This document shows positions 23,972 to 36,183 of a stretch of 64,000 nucleotides of DNA, piece after piece (the stretch's first letter is position 1; each line of letters begins with the position of its first letter). The notes under the pieces were generated by a model. The model was given only the letters and a program-made list of their open reading frames with translations, made no database searches and was not told where the DNA came from. This DNA is from Neospora caninum Liverpool (Eukaryota > Apicomplexa > Conoidasida > Eucoccidiorida > Sarcocystidae), in the NCBI RefSeq assembly GCF_000208865.1, contig NC_018395.1, positions 2,201,920 through 2,265,919 of the forward strand. The letters are read 5' to 3'. Position numbers and translations under genes: made by a program.

Positions 23972-26243
23972 TATATATATATATGTGCATTTGTACAGAG
24001 GTCCGTAGATAGAACGTATGTGCTTGGCTGCAGCGTCAGGCACCCGTGAACATTCTAGGCGACGAAAGGACAGAGGCGAGGCCTGTCTCCGAGGTAGAAA
24101 ATGTGACTGTTTCTCGACGCGGCGCTGGAGACGAACCTGATCGATTTGTTGGAGCATCGCCCACAAGCATTCGAAGCGTGCGTGGAAGACGCCTTTGAAT
24201 GCATGCCGCCTGGCAAAGAAGAGCGTGGCCAAGATGAAGACAATGACGATGCTGAGAATCGGAGAGTAGAGATGCCATTCCCTGCCCAGATATCCTGCCG
24301 TGGCAGCGAAAGCAGGGACGACGCGCGACAAACAAGAGACGGCTGCACAAGTCGACAAACCGTTTGTTCGCCCGTCGTGCCAAATGAAACGTGACGCGTC
24401 TCGACTGCGGAGGTGGACGGGTGCAAGAAACTTTGCAGTCCCTTTTCTCGTCTTGCGATCTACACGGTTCCAGATAGGTGGTCCTCCTTAGCGGCGGACA
24501 TACGTAGACCGCAACACACACCTGAATCCCGGTAGGCCTGGGAGGAGAATGAACGGATGCGAGGGCGCACTTCCTCTCGTCGTTCACAGGATGAACACTG
24601 AGTAGACTTCAGACGTGATACCACTTCTGTCTCCAGATTTGCATGCGCAGGACGTTCAATGGATATCTGCTGGTCGCAGGTTTGCCCTTGCCAGTCCTGC
24701 ACCATTCCTGCAGGGCAGGAGGCTCGACAAACGTTCGTGCGGCGAGGCGTTTGACGCGTACTCGCACGAGGAACTCCGAGCAGCAGTGCCTGTCCCCGCC
24801 GTGGGAGCCGCTCCTGTCTTACCCGACAGCTGGTTCCTCAGTTGTTCGAGGGCGCTGAGCCCGTTCGAACAAGTCCATAGGTCCTCAGCGGAGAAGTCCA
24901 AGTCGCATAACAGATGAGGCGACCAGTTCGGATTCTCCACGAGAGGCACGAGCATTTCAATGAGTTGCATCTTGACTATGGTGTAATTGTGCACGAGGTC
25001 CATCATGTCGCCGTTGATTCGCCGCACCAAGTCGGCAAAGCGCTCTCCACAGACATAGGTCGTGTTCAGCAGCTGAGCGGTCGACGAGTCCGAGGTGCCT
25101 GGGATCGGCTCTTCGAAGAAGTACAAATCTTTGATCCAGGAGCAGAACGACGGGGCGTAGACACTGACTAGCGCGTGGATTTGTTCCCGCGTGGCTGTGG
25201 GCGCAATCGGCGGGTCTCGTGCGTCCATGAAGTTCAAGAAGCAATAGTCGCTAGTCAGTTGCTCGGCGAGAGAATAAAATCCAGCGGCGAAGTCGTGGAG
25301 GAAAAAGATTTCCTTATCGATGTGCAAAATAGCCTCCTCCGACCACTGCTGCAACGTCGTCTCGTAGAGCAAACGCCCTCCCTCGAACAGAACGTAGGCG
25401 AGGGTCAGCCCCGTCAAAAGCCAGGTCGGCAACATCGTCCGCCTGTGGGCGCGTCTCAGGCGCCTCTGCGTAGCTTCCAAGTCTTGCGCTTCTGAGCACT
25501 CAGGGACACAGTTCAGGAGAAGCTCTACACTCGAGAGGCAAGAGCGAACGATTCCTAGGTGGTGGAGGAGTCCCCGCGTTCTCGAAATGTCTGAGTCTTT
25601 AATGCGTGCGGAATCGCGACGTTCTGAAACGAAGGAAACTCATCAGGATGCACGGAGATACTTGTTGTAAAGTGCATGGGCTTGATGACGCCGTAAAACA
25701 ATCGGTAGATCAAGAAGCCTGCAGCGTGTGTGTCCTTGTCCATCTCACGCTCGCGCCCCGCCTCAGCCGGTCACCCGGTCGCGCCGTTCCCATCGACGGC
25801 GGCGCGTGGAGAGGACCGGCATCCGGCCAGCAAGCAGTTTCCTCATTCGGGTTTTCTTCTGGAACTACGATGTCTCTCCCCTCGCGCGGAGGCGCATCTC
25901 AATCCGGGTCAGTTCCACTGTTCTCAGGCAAGATAGAGGTCAACAACAAACCGGGCCGCGCTGGGGTTTCCGGTGCTGATGCGGTGTGTGTCGACGATTC
26001 TTCCTGGTGGTGCCTTTGTCACGGAGAAACGCGAATGAGGTAGGAAAGGCGCCATGCGCCCTTACCGCTTCCTGGGGCAACTTCGGCCTTCAAGAACCCC
26101 GACATTGTGCTCCTCTTCGCCCCGCCTGGAGCGACAGATTGACGCCGTAGCGGACCAATTTGTGTAGATCGGTGACGCCCGTTCTCGCCGCCCGCAGGCG
26201 ACGGCCCGCGAGCGGATGCCCTGTGCAGGTGCGAGGCCTTCAT
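11826..26243 (-). CDS. Gene A: membrane pseudo-hybrid histidine kinase fused to cyclic-nucleotide phosphodiesterase
   Basis: About 1425 aa from 22 exons (listed separately). Order: cytosolic N-terminus; TM1 (about 124-140); outer domain (about 141-335); TM2 (about 336-355); DHp-like helices (360-470) with IDDRMIGRLK where a histidine kinase has its H-box, so Asp replaces His; ATPase-like domain (478-620) with DKLRLRTVLLQVLRF at the N-box, Asn replaced by Phe, and a clear final glycine motif RRGRGIAFIYARKVLRELNG; receiver-like domain (625-740); linker; phosphodiesterase domain (about 1040-1425). The phosphodiesterase keeps PFHNFNHALHAAQ, LGHDIGHPGVTN, VLENYH and LHAAD, plus the nucleotide-contacting Gln in GSQVTMI. 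It has lost the His of TDxxxH (TDRALD) and the clamp Phe (Met). Likely role: membrane-bound control of cAMP or cGMP, with reduced or altered catalysis. It is the paralogue of gene B, head to head with it. One fused gene is the preferred model; two collinear genes split between exons 9 and 10 remain possible. Confidence 0.75.
11826..26243 (-). other. Exon map of gene A
   Basis: Exons in transcript order: 26243-26066, 25623-24823, 24294-24137, 23769-23647, 22997-22826, 22594-22371, 22117-21905, 21580-21148, 20857-20649, 19072-18877, 18190-18002, 17681-17533, 16821-16748, 16350-16200, 15770-15627, 15004-14926, 14367-14020, 13166-13087, 12805-12755, 12428-12383, 12144-12057, 11997-11826. The total is 4278 nt, divisible by three. 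Exon 11 may instead end at 18029 (gtgcgt donor, 27 nt shorter, same phase). The last acceptor may be at 11976 instead of 11997 (same phase). The start at 26243 is the nearest Met; an in-frame Met at 26339 is possible. Exon 9 would run into a stop two codons after its gtgagt donor, so retention of that intron would release a protein without the phosphodiesterase. Exon 10 begins with an in-frame ATG, which could be an internal start. Confidence 0.65.
17423..17495. repeat. (TA)n microsatellites in an intron of gene A
   Basis: Two TA tracts of about 25 bp each (17426-17451 and 17466-17493) sit in the intron just after exon 12 of gene A. Similar tracts lie in other introns of A, for example about 15910-15985 and 20938-20960, and at 23940-23970 in the intron between exons 3 and 4. 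Confidence 0.9.
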
Positions 26244-29200
26244 GCTGGAGGCGACGAGGGCTCTGACGGGTACTCGGCGAACCAAGTGCTTCGCTTCCTG
26301 TTTGGTCACTGCGGAATACCCGGGAAGAGGTAAATGCATCAGAGCAGCCGGAGGATCTGCCTTTGCAGATGGACGGCGGGAATGCAGGTACCCAATGCGT
26401 TTCGAGGCGTTAAACCGTGATACATATACCTGGTGCGGTGTGCACACACATGTGCGTGCCATCACACACATTCACCACATGCAAGGGCATATGCTTGTAG
26501 CCAGGTAGTATTTACGTTTTCTGGAATTGCAAGCGTGACTTGTCGCCGCGACGGGGGGCAAGATGTCTCAATCTGCTTATTTAATGCGCTATCGACCTTC
26601 AGTTATAACCGCGTATGCAATTCACCAATCATGCACAAAAAAACTTTCTCCCCGTCTACAGTTCTAGAATTTGTTTAGCTCTCCCCCTTGCAAGGATGTG
26701 GCTGCGGATGAAGGAGAACCCACCGAGCTGGATGTAACTGCAGCTTTTGGCCATGAAGACTCGCGCAAAGAACAGGGAGCCCTACCATTTGTTTTCTAGT
26801 AATTCTGCCATGCATGCTCTTCCGTCTTCTCTGGGAGTCGAAAAGGAGGAAGAGTGCCTGAGTTTTTCTTGTTTTGAGGCAGTACACCCGCGGTACACGA
26901 GAGTCACCTTAAATCAACGTTTCGTGTTTTCTGCTCTTGGAAGAAGTGACCCACCGGCCGCTTCGAACAGTATCAGAGGAGTAACCTGTGTTGCCGACCA
27001 AAGGATGCGGTTAGGGGAACTGCGAGTTCTTCAGAGAGAGGAGAGACAATGGGCGCATTCACTGTGCACGAGAAAACCCAACACCAAACGAGCTGGGTAC
27101 GACGGTAAGCAGGGAAAGACGATTTCCACATGATACGCTGATGCGATTAAACGATGTGACACTGCTGACGAGAGGAGCGACCCGAGAGAAACGCTACATG
27201 ACCATGAGGAAGAAACAGAAATTAATCATGAAGATCTTTTTATCCGTTGGGGGTCACGACAAGCAAGAGGTACGACACAAGGCAGCAGGCCAACAGGCGA
27301 AAAACAGAAGAAAGTGTTTCTTCCAAGAGGCTTCAACAACGGAGGCAGCCAGGGAGAAGGCCTTAGGGAAAACATTGAAGAGCCGGGAACTGGGGAAGAA
27401 AGAATCGAGGCAATCCTAACCTGTGGAACAGTAGAAACGAGGGTTCCGGACTATCTGTACAGCAGATGACAACTGACTACGAGAACGGGGCTCACCCAGA
27501 AAAGGACGTGTACAGATATAGAGATGCATCTATCAATCAACCGACTTGGCGACCTGCCCTGCTGGTAAGGCCCCGTTAAGCGACGGTACATGACAGATCT
27601 GCCCTGGGTCACGAAGGACAGAGACGCGAAAACGCACCATCCGTTGATGCTGCTTGAAGCGGCAGAGTCAGAAAAAAACAACCGAGTTTACACATGTAGA
27701 TATATGACTGGTGATCTGGATTTATTGGGTTCACTGAGGAGTGACACCGGCTTGCAGGTTTCGTACGGTGAGTTCGGCAGCATGCAGAAAACTACTAAAT
27801 TTTACACTTTAGCTGCTGCACACTATTTCATGGACATTCAAAATTTGTTTTGCCTTTGATCGGCAGCGTAACCCATACTAGTCTTGACTCGTTGAGTGCT
27901 TTGCCTCGCTGCTCGTGGAGAGAAAATGGTCATTTCGCTCGATCAAAGGCCTCTCTTCTTTTGATTAAATGAACTGTTAAAGCGAAGGAGTTAGGTAAAC
28001 GTATGGAACTGGAATTGAGAAGGTGCATGTTCGTCGTGAATAGAAAACGACTGGAAACTCGCGTTCATCACCTCTGTGCACTGCGGTGAGCAGGCCCTTT
28101 CCTCAAAAAATATCCAAAACTGTACTCGTCACGTTTGACGGAAGCCGTGTGTACGGCATCTTTTGATTGCCGTCCACCAGACAACTCCTTGGTTCACCCA
28201 TTATTGTACAAAAGGCGGACTTCCCTCTCTGTGCACGAAATCCGTTGCTTCACAGACACGCATGCTCCCTGCTTTTCCCGTGCGAGGCATCTTCCTGGAC
28301 GGGCTGACCAGTCCTTTCTCAAACGTGCGTGGAAGTCCCTCGAAAAGCGGTTCCGTAGCTGAGACAAATATAACCGTGTCGTCTCGCAGCTTCTCGCCTG
28401 GTTGTGTGTCTGTGGAACGAAAGATTTCTTCTCGACAGAACGGCAGAAAAGCTATAGAGGCCGATCATACACATGCAGCCACGATATCGGGGTTTTGCGC
28501 GAGAACACCCGGGAGCCAGTAGAATCTTTGAACAGAAACTGGCGGAAATGCACATCAATACGAGATGCTCCTGGAACCAGAACGTCCCCGTAGCGGTGCG
28601 ACAGGACTTGGAGGGATACGCAGTTTCCTCCTTCACCTTCCGCAGCAGCAGAAACGGCCGTTTGTCGAGTAGCGGCAATACCTCCCTTCATTCCTCATCA
28701 GCGTCTGCGCGAATGGCCAGGTTTTTCTGGCCGTAACAGTTGAATCACTGTCTACCGAGAAAGAAATTGGAGACGGTCATACGCATCTCCTGGCCTAGAT
28801 GATTGAAGCCTGTGCCCAAGAGACCCGTCAACTCAGGACACGCTTACCGGTGTTACTTGACGTTTATCCTCATCCAGATGTGGAAGCAGTAAATGTTTTC
28901 AGAAATGCCTTCCCTTCCGAGAAAGAGAGAGAACGGATGAATTCGGAACTGGTGGCGAATCTGTCTATTTTCGGGAACCCAAAGAGTCCGCATTTCCCTC
29001 CTGCAAATGGTCAGTAGAAATAGGCTGGCCCTCCTCTGCGCGGATGTGGTTCCGCCTGGAATGAAAATCGACATTTCGTTAACTTTGAATTTCGTTTTCT
29101 TTCTTTCACGAACCTGCATCTCTTGTGTAAGGCCAAAAGCATGTACAGTTCCTGCTTCGCGTAAGTTGCTTTGGTGGTTCCGCATAGGGCATCATGGCCG

Positions 29201-30016
29201 GCCCACCTTTATGGTTGTGGAGTGAAACCAGTTTTCCGTCAATCGCTTGTCCGGTCCCGCATGAAAACATCCCTGGCGTCACCTAAGACGACGCAAGAAG
29301 CGGAGAAAACATTTCATAAGAGCATTTGCTTGTTTACGTTGCCTGTACCGAGAGACAAGTAGCCTCGTCCAGGGTTGACGCATCTCTTGAGAGTACCCTT
29401 CACGGGGGAGAGCGTAGTTAGGTGATGCTTGGCACTCGGTCGTGAACCCAATTTAGTTCCCTCGGGGTTTGGCTCTTTTCTTTTTGCTGGAGGAAAAGAA
29501 GGAATAAGGAAGCGAAGTGCGCACCAGGCAAGCGGTGGTGTGTCTTTGCCGGGACAAAGACACTGAGAAAGCGACGTTCCCTACTTTTTGTGCTAGATAC
29601 CTTCAGACATTAGTAGAGCTGTTCGGTTTCATCTCCGAGTGCTCTCGGGTACGCAACGACTAGTCCTTAAGTCTTTGTCCCCTCTGAGAACAGCCTTCAG
29701 GGCGTTGGCGTTTTTGCCAAAGGTGAAAAGGAACTCGAAACGCACGAGCAGAGAGGCGGCATTTCTACCGGAATAACGCAATGGAAAGCAAAGTGTAGAC
29801 CCCCCTGGTTTTTGCATCTGCGTCAAGAAGCGGACAGCTGAGTGCATATAATACGCGACTCCCGCGAAGAGCGGATTACGAGAGTCGCACCGGTGTGAGT
29901 GTCCGACTTCCGTGGGTTTGCCACGAAGAGCAGAACGGCGAAATGAAGTAAAAAACGTGAGATAACGCGCTGCCAACAGCCTGAGGGAGCTCGAGAGTGA
30001 ACCGCTGACGAAGACA
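26244..30016. other. Divergent spacer between genes A and B, candidate shared promoter region
   Basis: About 3.8 kb between the two start codons, so both promoters and 5' UTRs must lie here. No coding exon with domain support was found. Purine-rich stretches occur at 27180-27420 and the middle part (27600-28100) is AT-richer than the flanks. Short open frames on both strands have no recognisable similarity. No promoter motif can be assigned by reading alone. Confidence 0.6.
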
Positions 30017-33000
30017 ATGGTGGCTTCAAAAAGCAAACCGGTATCTGGCGGAATGTTCGCGGTTTCCTCGCCGCTGGCGGGGAGTCGACGAACCGTCCAC
30101 GGCGGCCTGAACCCCTTGAGTGTCCCCGGAGGCGTGTTAGGTCAGAAGTCGATGCGTATGGGTTCCATTCACCTCGGATCGACGCACAACTCAACGACCG
30201 CTCTGAAGACAACGCACCAGGAGAAAACCTACGCCATGTATCACACATATGCCGATGCAGTCACGGAAAACGGCGGGCGACTGGAAACCGCTCACTGGGT
30301 CTCCTTCATTCTTCTGCTCGTCGCCATCCTTATCACGACGTCTTCCAGTTTTTACTTCATTGCGAGGAAAAACCTGGTGATGGATACTCTCGGCCAGCTG
30401 GACCAAGAAGCCGCTGCAGTCCGAAACATCACCATGAAGCTGGACGTCGCTGAGGCGACAGCCCAGTGGTCCTTTTCTGTCGACACGCGGCCTTTCGCCG
30501 AAGCAGCCGTCATCACACCCGAACTCGTATTCGCCGTGCAAACTCGCTTTGTCCGCGGAGCAAACACGATTCTCTCAGCGCTGGAAATCCTCCGCAGCGC
30601 CGACCTCGCGGCCTCGACCTCGTCAAAATGCGTCAGCCCGGACCAAACGTCTCAGGGGGGCAAACAGCCGTGCCCGCTGAAAACGCTCCTTTCTCAGCTC
30701 CGCAGGATCGACACAAAATTCTACAACACAATGATGGCGATGGTCCTAGAAGACAGACTCCATCTCACGGAAGTCCTGAACGCCGTCATTGTCAATCGCC
30801 TCCCTGGCACATGGCCAGAAGTCACGGGTCCGATGTCGTTCCTCTTCTTCACTGCACGTGAACACGCAAAAGTAAAAGCCGCTGTCCAAAGCTACCTCAC
30901 TAAACTGAACAACTTGACGGCAGACGTGGCGAACGAATGGAAGTGGGAGATCCCAATCTGGTGCGCTGGCGCAACTGCGGTCGTCCTGTCGAGCGCTCTC
31001 GTCGGATTCCTCATCGCCATCATCGTCTTCGCCCGTAAGGAAAAACGAAAGCTGCCGTGGACTGCACGGGAAGTGGGAAGCATAGCCGCACAAACCATTT
31101 GGAAACGCGTGAAGTGGGTACTACAAGAGACTCCTCGTCCATATACAAGGCGAGCGCTACTCTTACACGTATATCGAGATACCTACGCACATGCGTGGTT
31201 ATACGCAGACCTACGCTCATGGAGGGTTCACTGGTCACGCCTTATATACATACCTACATACATACATACATACATACATACATACATACATACACGTGAA
31301 TATACACGGGACATATATATATATATATATATATATATGTGGAAAGCAAGGAACGGCTATATGCCAACATGAATGGAATCGGTTGCTGCGATGCGAATGG
31401 CCATATCGACGGTGGGGTCAAGTGCAAGGATCTCCTTTGATGCCTCAGTGCGACGGCCTTTCGTGGCGTCGTCCGTTTCCGGCTTACTGCCGCAAGCAGT
31501 GCAGGACGCTGCAAAGTGTTATTTCCAGCTCTCGTGCTCACGCTTGGCCGTGTTCAGCCGTCACAGAGTTGGCCGTGTACAGCCGAAGACGGTGTTTGCG
31601 ATGCACCTCTGTTGGCCTTCCTCTGGCCGGATTTTTGCGCTTGCCTCTGCGAAGGGAGATTACAGAAGGCCTTCGAGAGCTGCCAAAAGGCGTTCTTCGA
31701 GTCTGTCGAAGAACTGCGGTCGAAAATCGACGAGATGGCCGACTTCATGCATGCGCTGTTCGAGTACCGCGTAACTGCCGCTCTGCACGTCTTGAACGGC
31801 GTGGCTGCTCTCTTGGGCGCCTCTTCTGCCTTGACGCCTTACCACCAAAAAGTCCTGAAAGTGATGGAAAAGTGTGTTGTCGATACAGAGGCTGCGACAG
31901 TCAACGCCATCAGTTGTTTGTCCTCGGAAATCGAAGTCCCCCAGGTACAACGAATCCCGGAAGACGCGTACATGCATACCTACCTACATATACACCTCTA
32001 TGCATCAGTCGATCAGGAAACAAAAACGTGCATCCACATATGCAGATATAATCTCTATCTATTGCTCCGTCTCTCACATGCATATACATATATATATATA
32101 TATATAAGTCTGCATGTCTCCCCAAGGTGAAAAAGTGAACGCCGTGCTGCGTGTCGCAGATGCATGCAGGGACTGCTACAGGGAGACTTGCAGATGGCTT
32201 CTGAGAGTGGCGCTCGATTTGTTTTCCAATGCTCTTCCCTCTCACGGAGGCCTTGTCTCCGCTTCTCAGGACTTACGTGCGTTTCCTTTCGCTGTGTGCC
32301 GTCACAGCTTGGCACTGAAGAAACCAATATCCGAGCAGTTGTCGAAGACTGCTTAGAGATCTTCTCTTCAAAAACTGAGGCTCGGGGTGTTCCAGTCACA
32401 TGCACATTTGGGGCTGGGTGTCCCTCGGTCGCTATGGCTGACTCGCATAAGCTCCGGACGATTTTGACCAAGGTGCGAGCATGAGAGGAAACGGAAATCG
32501 GTGTCTTTCTCGATCGCATCTGAGTCGGGGGCGTTCAAAACTCCCGAAACTGGTTAGCTGCTGCGCGGGCCTCGCTTCTGTCGCAACGACACATAACTCA
32601 TCGTGGGCATAAAACGCGTAGTGGCTATATATGAATCTCACTATTAGTATCTCTATACATGCTATGATAGCTTCTACCATAGAGAAGGATTTATGTGCAC
32701 GTACATACAGTGGATATAGGCAGATGTGTTCCTATCAGTCCCCTTGGCTAGATACGGTACTCCGTATTGAGTAATTCCTAAAACCGCAAACGCAACAGAA
32801 ACCCGGTCGCGGAGAGAGCCAGCCGTTAAGTTACAGACGTGCCTATCCACAAATGTACGTTCGCCCTGAACACTGTAGCGGTTTTGGTACAGCTGAGTGG
32901 ACAGCGACTGCCATCGAGTTCGCGAGTTATTTCGCGGCAATGCGGCTTTTCTTTCCTTCGGTTTGCAGGTTCTCTCCTTTGTTGTTGACCATACTCTTGA

Positions 33001-36000
33001 GAAGGGCCGAGGCGTCGACGTCTTCGTCAACGCGAACGCATCTGCATCCCGCCCGGGAGATTCTCTGGAAGAATTTCGTGGTTTTGACATTCACTTTGAA
33101 GTCAGTACTTTGCCGCATATTGTCAACACATGTCCAGGGTTTCGACTTTCGCAGTGCCTCCCTCTTCCGTCTGCTCATCCGTGCGTCTAGCCGTCGGCTC
33201 CACACCCCGATGTATATATCCATCTGCTTGCATGTATATCTATATCTGCATCTATATATATGCGTATACGTATATATATATATATATATATATATGTGTT
33301 TATATACGTTTGTGCGTTTTGGCCCGTCTCTTCATGGGAGCGTCTCTGGTCCCGCCTATACCTTCCCTCAAATCTGTGTATATGTCTCGGTCGGTGTATC
33401 TCTACATTCATGTGGATATACCTCTGCTTGTGGGCTCCGTTATCTCCTGGCCAGCTTACTTGTCGACTTCCGTGTGTCTCTCTCCACAGGTGCATGTGTA
33501 GGTACCTTGGAATAGAGACAGAGGGTTGTAAAAGTCGTAGATCGCTTGAGTTGAGAGCGGCAAAAGGCGTCGCGTGGCGGTCCGGAGAAAGGCTAGAAAC
33601 TCCTGTCGCAGCGAAACGATGAACTCGCGGCCTTTCCAACGCAGTCGCTTTCTTTAGCACAAACGCTCCCTCTTCGCTCATCCCTGCATCGTTTTTCCGC
33701 AGGTTAAAGGCCATGGGGTGTACATGGACAACCGCGAAGCGCAGGATCTCGGCCATCCCAAGAGTCTCCTCAAGAGGTACGTCCCCCCTCGAGTGCGTTC
33801 GTCTAGCCGCAGTTTTTCCAGGTCGCTCTTTCGCCAATGCGGAAGAGAGGAGAGGAGATCTCCAGACAACTGCATCTGCTTCGGAGTTTTGCAAACAGAC
33901 ACCGCGTAGAAGAGGGCCCTTCCCCAAATCTCGCTGGTCACAAATCCTTGGTTTGCAGCAAGTATCTGCAGTGGAGCAAACACACACAGCCCCTGAGGCC
34001 ACCTCGCCTTGTCTCTTCCTTCGCGGCAAAACCTCTGCTGGCAAGGCCTCGAACGGAACCTCCGTCGGCGCGGCTGTCGCCGATACTCGCTCCAGGTCTG
34101 GTCCCACGCCCTGCGCCTGCGTGCCGGAATACTGCCGTGTTTTTGCCTGAGTTCGGCTTTCCCTAGTCAAAGACCCGTTTTCTGCCTTTTTCGCCGGAAA
34201 GACGCATGCGCCCTCGTGCTGCTCGGCGCGCCTTTCCTTTGTTGACGCTTTCCAGGTCTGGGCACGGCCTGCGCATGCTGTGCACGGCGAAGCTCCTGCA
34301 AACCATGGGCGGCACCATGCAGATTCTTTCGTCGCCGTCTCGAGGGACATTTGTATCTTTCCAAATTCGGACGCGCGCACGCTTTCGCCTCCTCGACTTC
34401 CACCGAGGCTTCCGATCGTTCTCTCGCCAGCGGCAACGCATTCTCTGGCTAGGGTTGACCCCGGAGACGTCCCGTGCGCTTCAGTTCCTCTGCAACGACG
34501 TCGGGCTCCAGTTCACCACCTGCTACTGTTTGCGGCATCTGCGTGAAGCGCTAGAGACTGTAAGCGGAAGGCAAAAACGGGCGCAAATCATGGCGAAGTT
34601 CTCCTCTGAGATGCCCTCGCTCACGGTTGTTCAGCTATATAGGCAGGCTTCCAGGATTTTTGACTTCCCTACGGGACGTGCGGCGTGCTTTAGTGCTCTG
34701 CTTTCTCGTCGGTGTCTCCAGGACCCCAGGGCGTTGTCGCTGGCCTTCATCCTTGGGGATTTCGTCAAACTCTCTGCTGACCCTGCCGATCCGTCGTCGC
34801 GTCCTCTCAGTTCCACAGAGATCTTCAAAGAGGCTCAGGAGGCGGCGGCGGCGGCTCGCGCAGGAGCTGCTGGCGCGCTTCCTCTCGTCAAAGTTTTCGT
34901 TTCTTCTCAAGGCGACAGCCGCGCCCAAGATGGCAAGGAAAACGTGGAACACGAAGACCCGCTCCCCGACGATGTCATCAAGTACGCCCGTACATCTTCG
35001 GACGTAAAGAGAACGGCAGAGGCCGAACCCCCTTGGCGCCGTGGGATTCGATGGCCGAGGCTCCAAGCAGGCGGCGGTTTCACGTGTTCGACACCCGTCG
35101 CCGCTGTTTTGCTGTCGAGCCACGCCCCGAAGGTTTTTCGCGCAAATAGAGAGGTTCAGCTATCAGTGGTAGAGAGCTCTCTCTGATCTATCTCTGCGCC
35201 CGTCTACCAGTCTGTATATATCTGGTATACACATAGATCTATAGCACGAATTTAGGTATGATATGTCCCTCTGGTGTCACCCTCAATACACATATATCTG
35301 TATATTTCTATAAATAGTTTTATGCTTGTTTGTATGTATCCATCATTCTTCTCCACAACAAGTGTATGCGGCAGTGAAGTGCATGCATTTCCCCTTAGCA
35401 CTCCCGCGTCTGTATTGCCGCCTGGCCTCGTTCCGTCGCACATAGCGAGCGTTCGTCTCAAGTCCCCGCTACGGGGTTCAGCGCCTTCGAGTCTGTTGGC
35501 AAGGAGAGCGTCGTCCTGCTGTCGAGGTTCTCGGGCTTCTTCCGCTGGAATGTCCTCTTTAATGCGTCTGGGATCCATTAGGTTTGTGAGCCACCCCCTG
35601 CGTCTCTCGGTGCCATGCTCCTCAGACTCGTCGTTCCTGTCAGAACAGACGCGCTCGTTCAAATCCTTGCGCGCGCGCTGGACAACGTCGAGGGAGGCAG
35701 GTCTTCTGAAGCGTCTGACGAGTAAGCAACGCACATTGACAGCTGCGCGAAGAACAACGGTACGGCTTTCGCCAACTCGGCGATAGAGTCGCACGCAGAA
35801 ATGCCTGATAACGTAGCTGTTGCAAAAACGTGGAGCGTCCAGGGAACGAGTGCCTCACCGCATGCGCTTGTCAAACCCTGAGGATGCGCGAGACTTTTTT
35901 CGGAGGACACGCAAAAGCAGGCTGCGTTTGGGTAGGACACCGCAACCGCATGCAAACACAGGTTCTTTGCAAAAACAGACGGCCTCTCTGTTCGGAGGTC

Positions 36001-36152
36001 GTCTCTCTGAAGCGTTCTCCACATCAAAAGCGCGCTTCCTCATGTGCTATAGCACTGTCCTACATTCTAGTCGTTCTGCTGTATCTCCGGGAATACGCAT
36101 CCCACCTATGCTCGTCGCCTTCTCGCGATAGTAGCCCTTCATATACATATGC

Positions 36153-36183
<31 letters not shown>

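Noticed and set aside
25606..26043. Plus-strand ORF of 145 codons opposite the first exons of gene A
   Set aside because: No domain; the minus strand carries an in-phase donor (26065) and acceptor (25624) that join to the transmembrane exon.
31247..31292. CATA/TACA array considered as a CRISPR-like or satellite array
   Set aside because: A simple tetranucleotide microsatellite without spacers, inside an intron of a eukaryotic gene.
35252..35794. Minus-strand ORF of 180 codons opposite exons 7 and 8 of gene B
   Set aside because: The plus strand reading joins in phase to both neighbouring exons and aligns with gene A (HAF and D-x-LV segments), so the antisense frame is a shadow.
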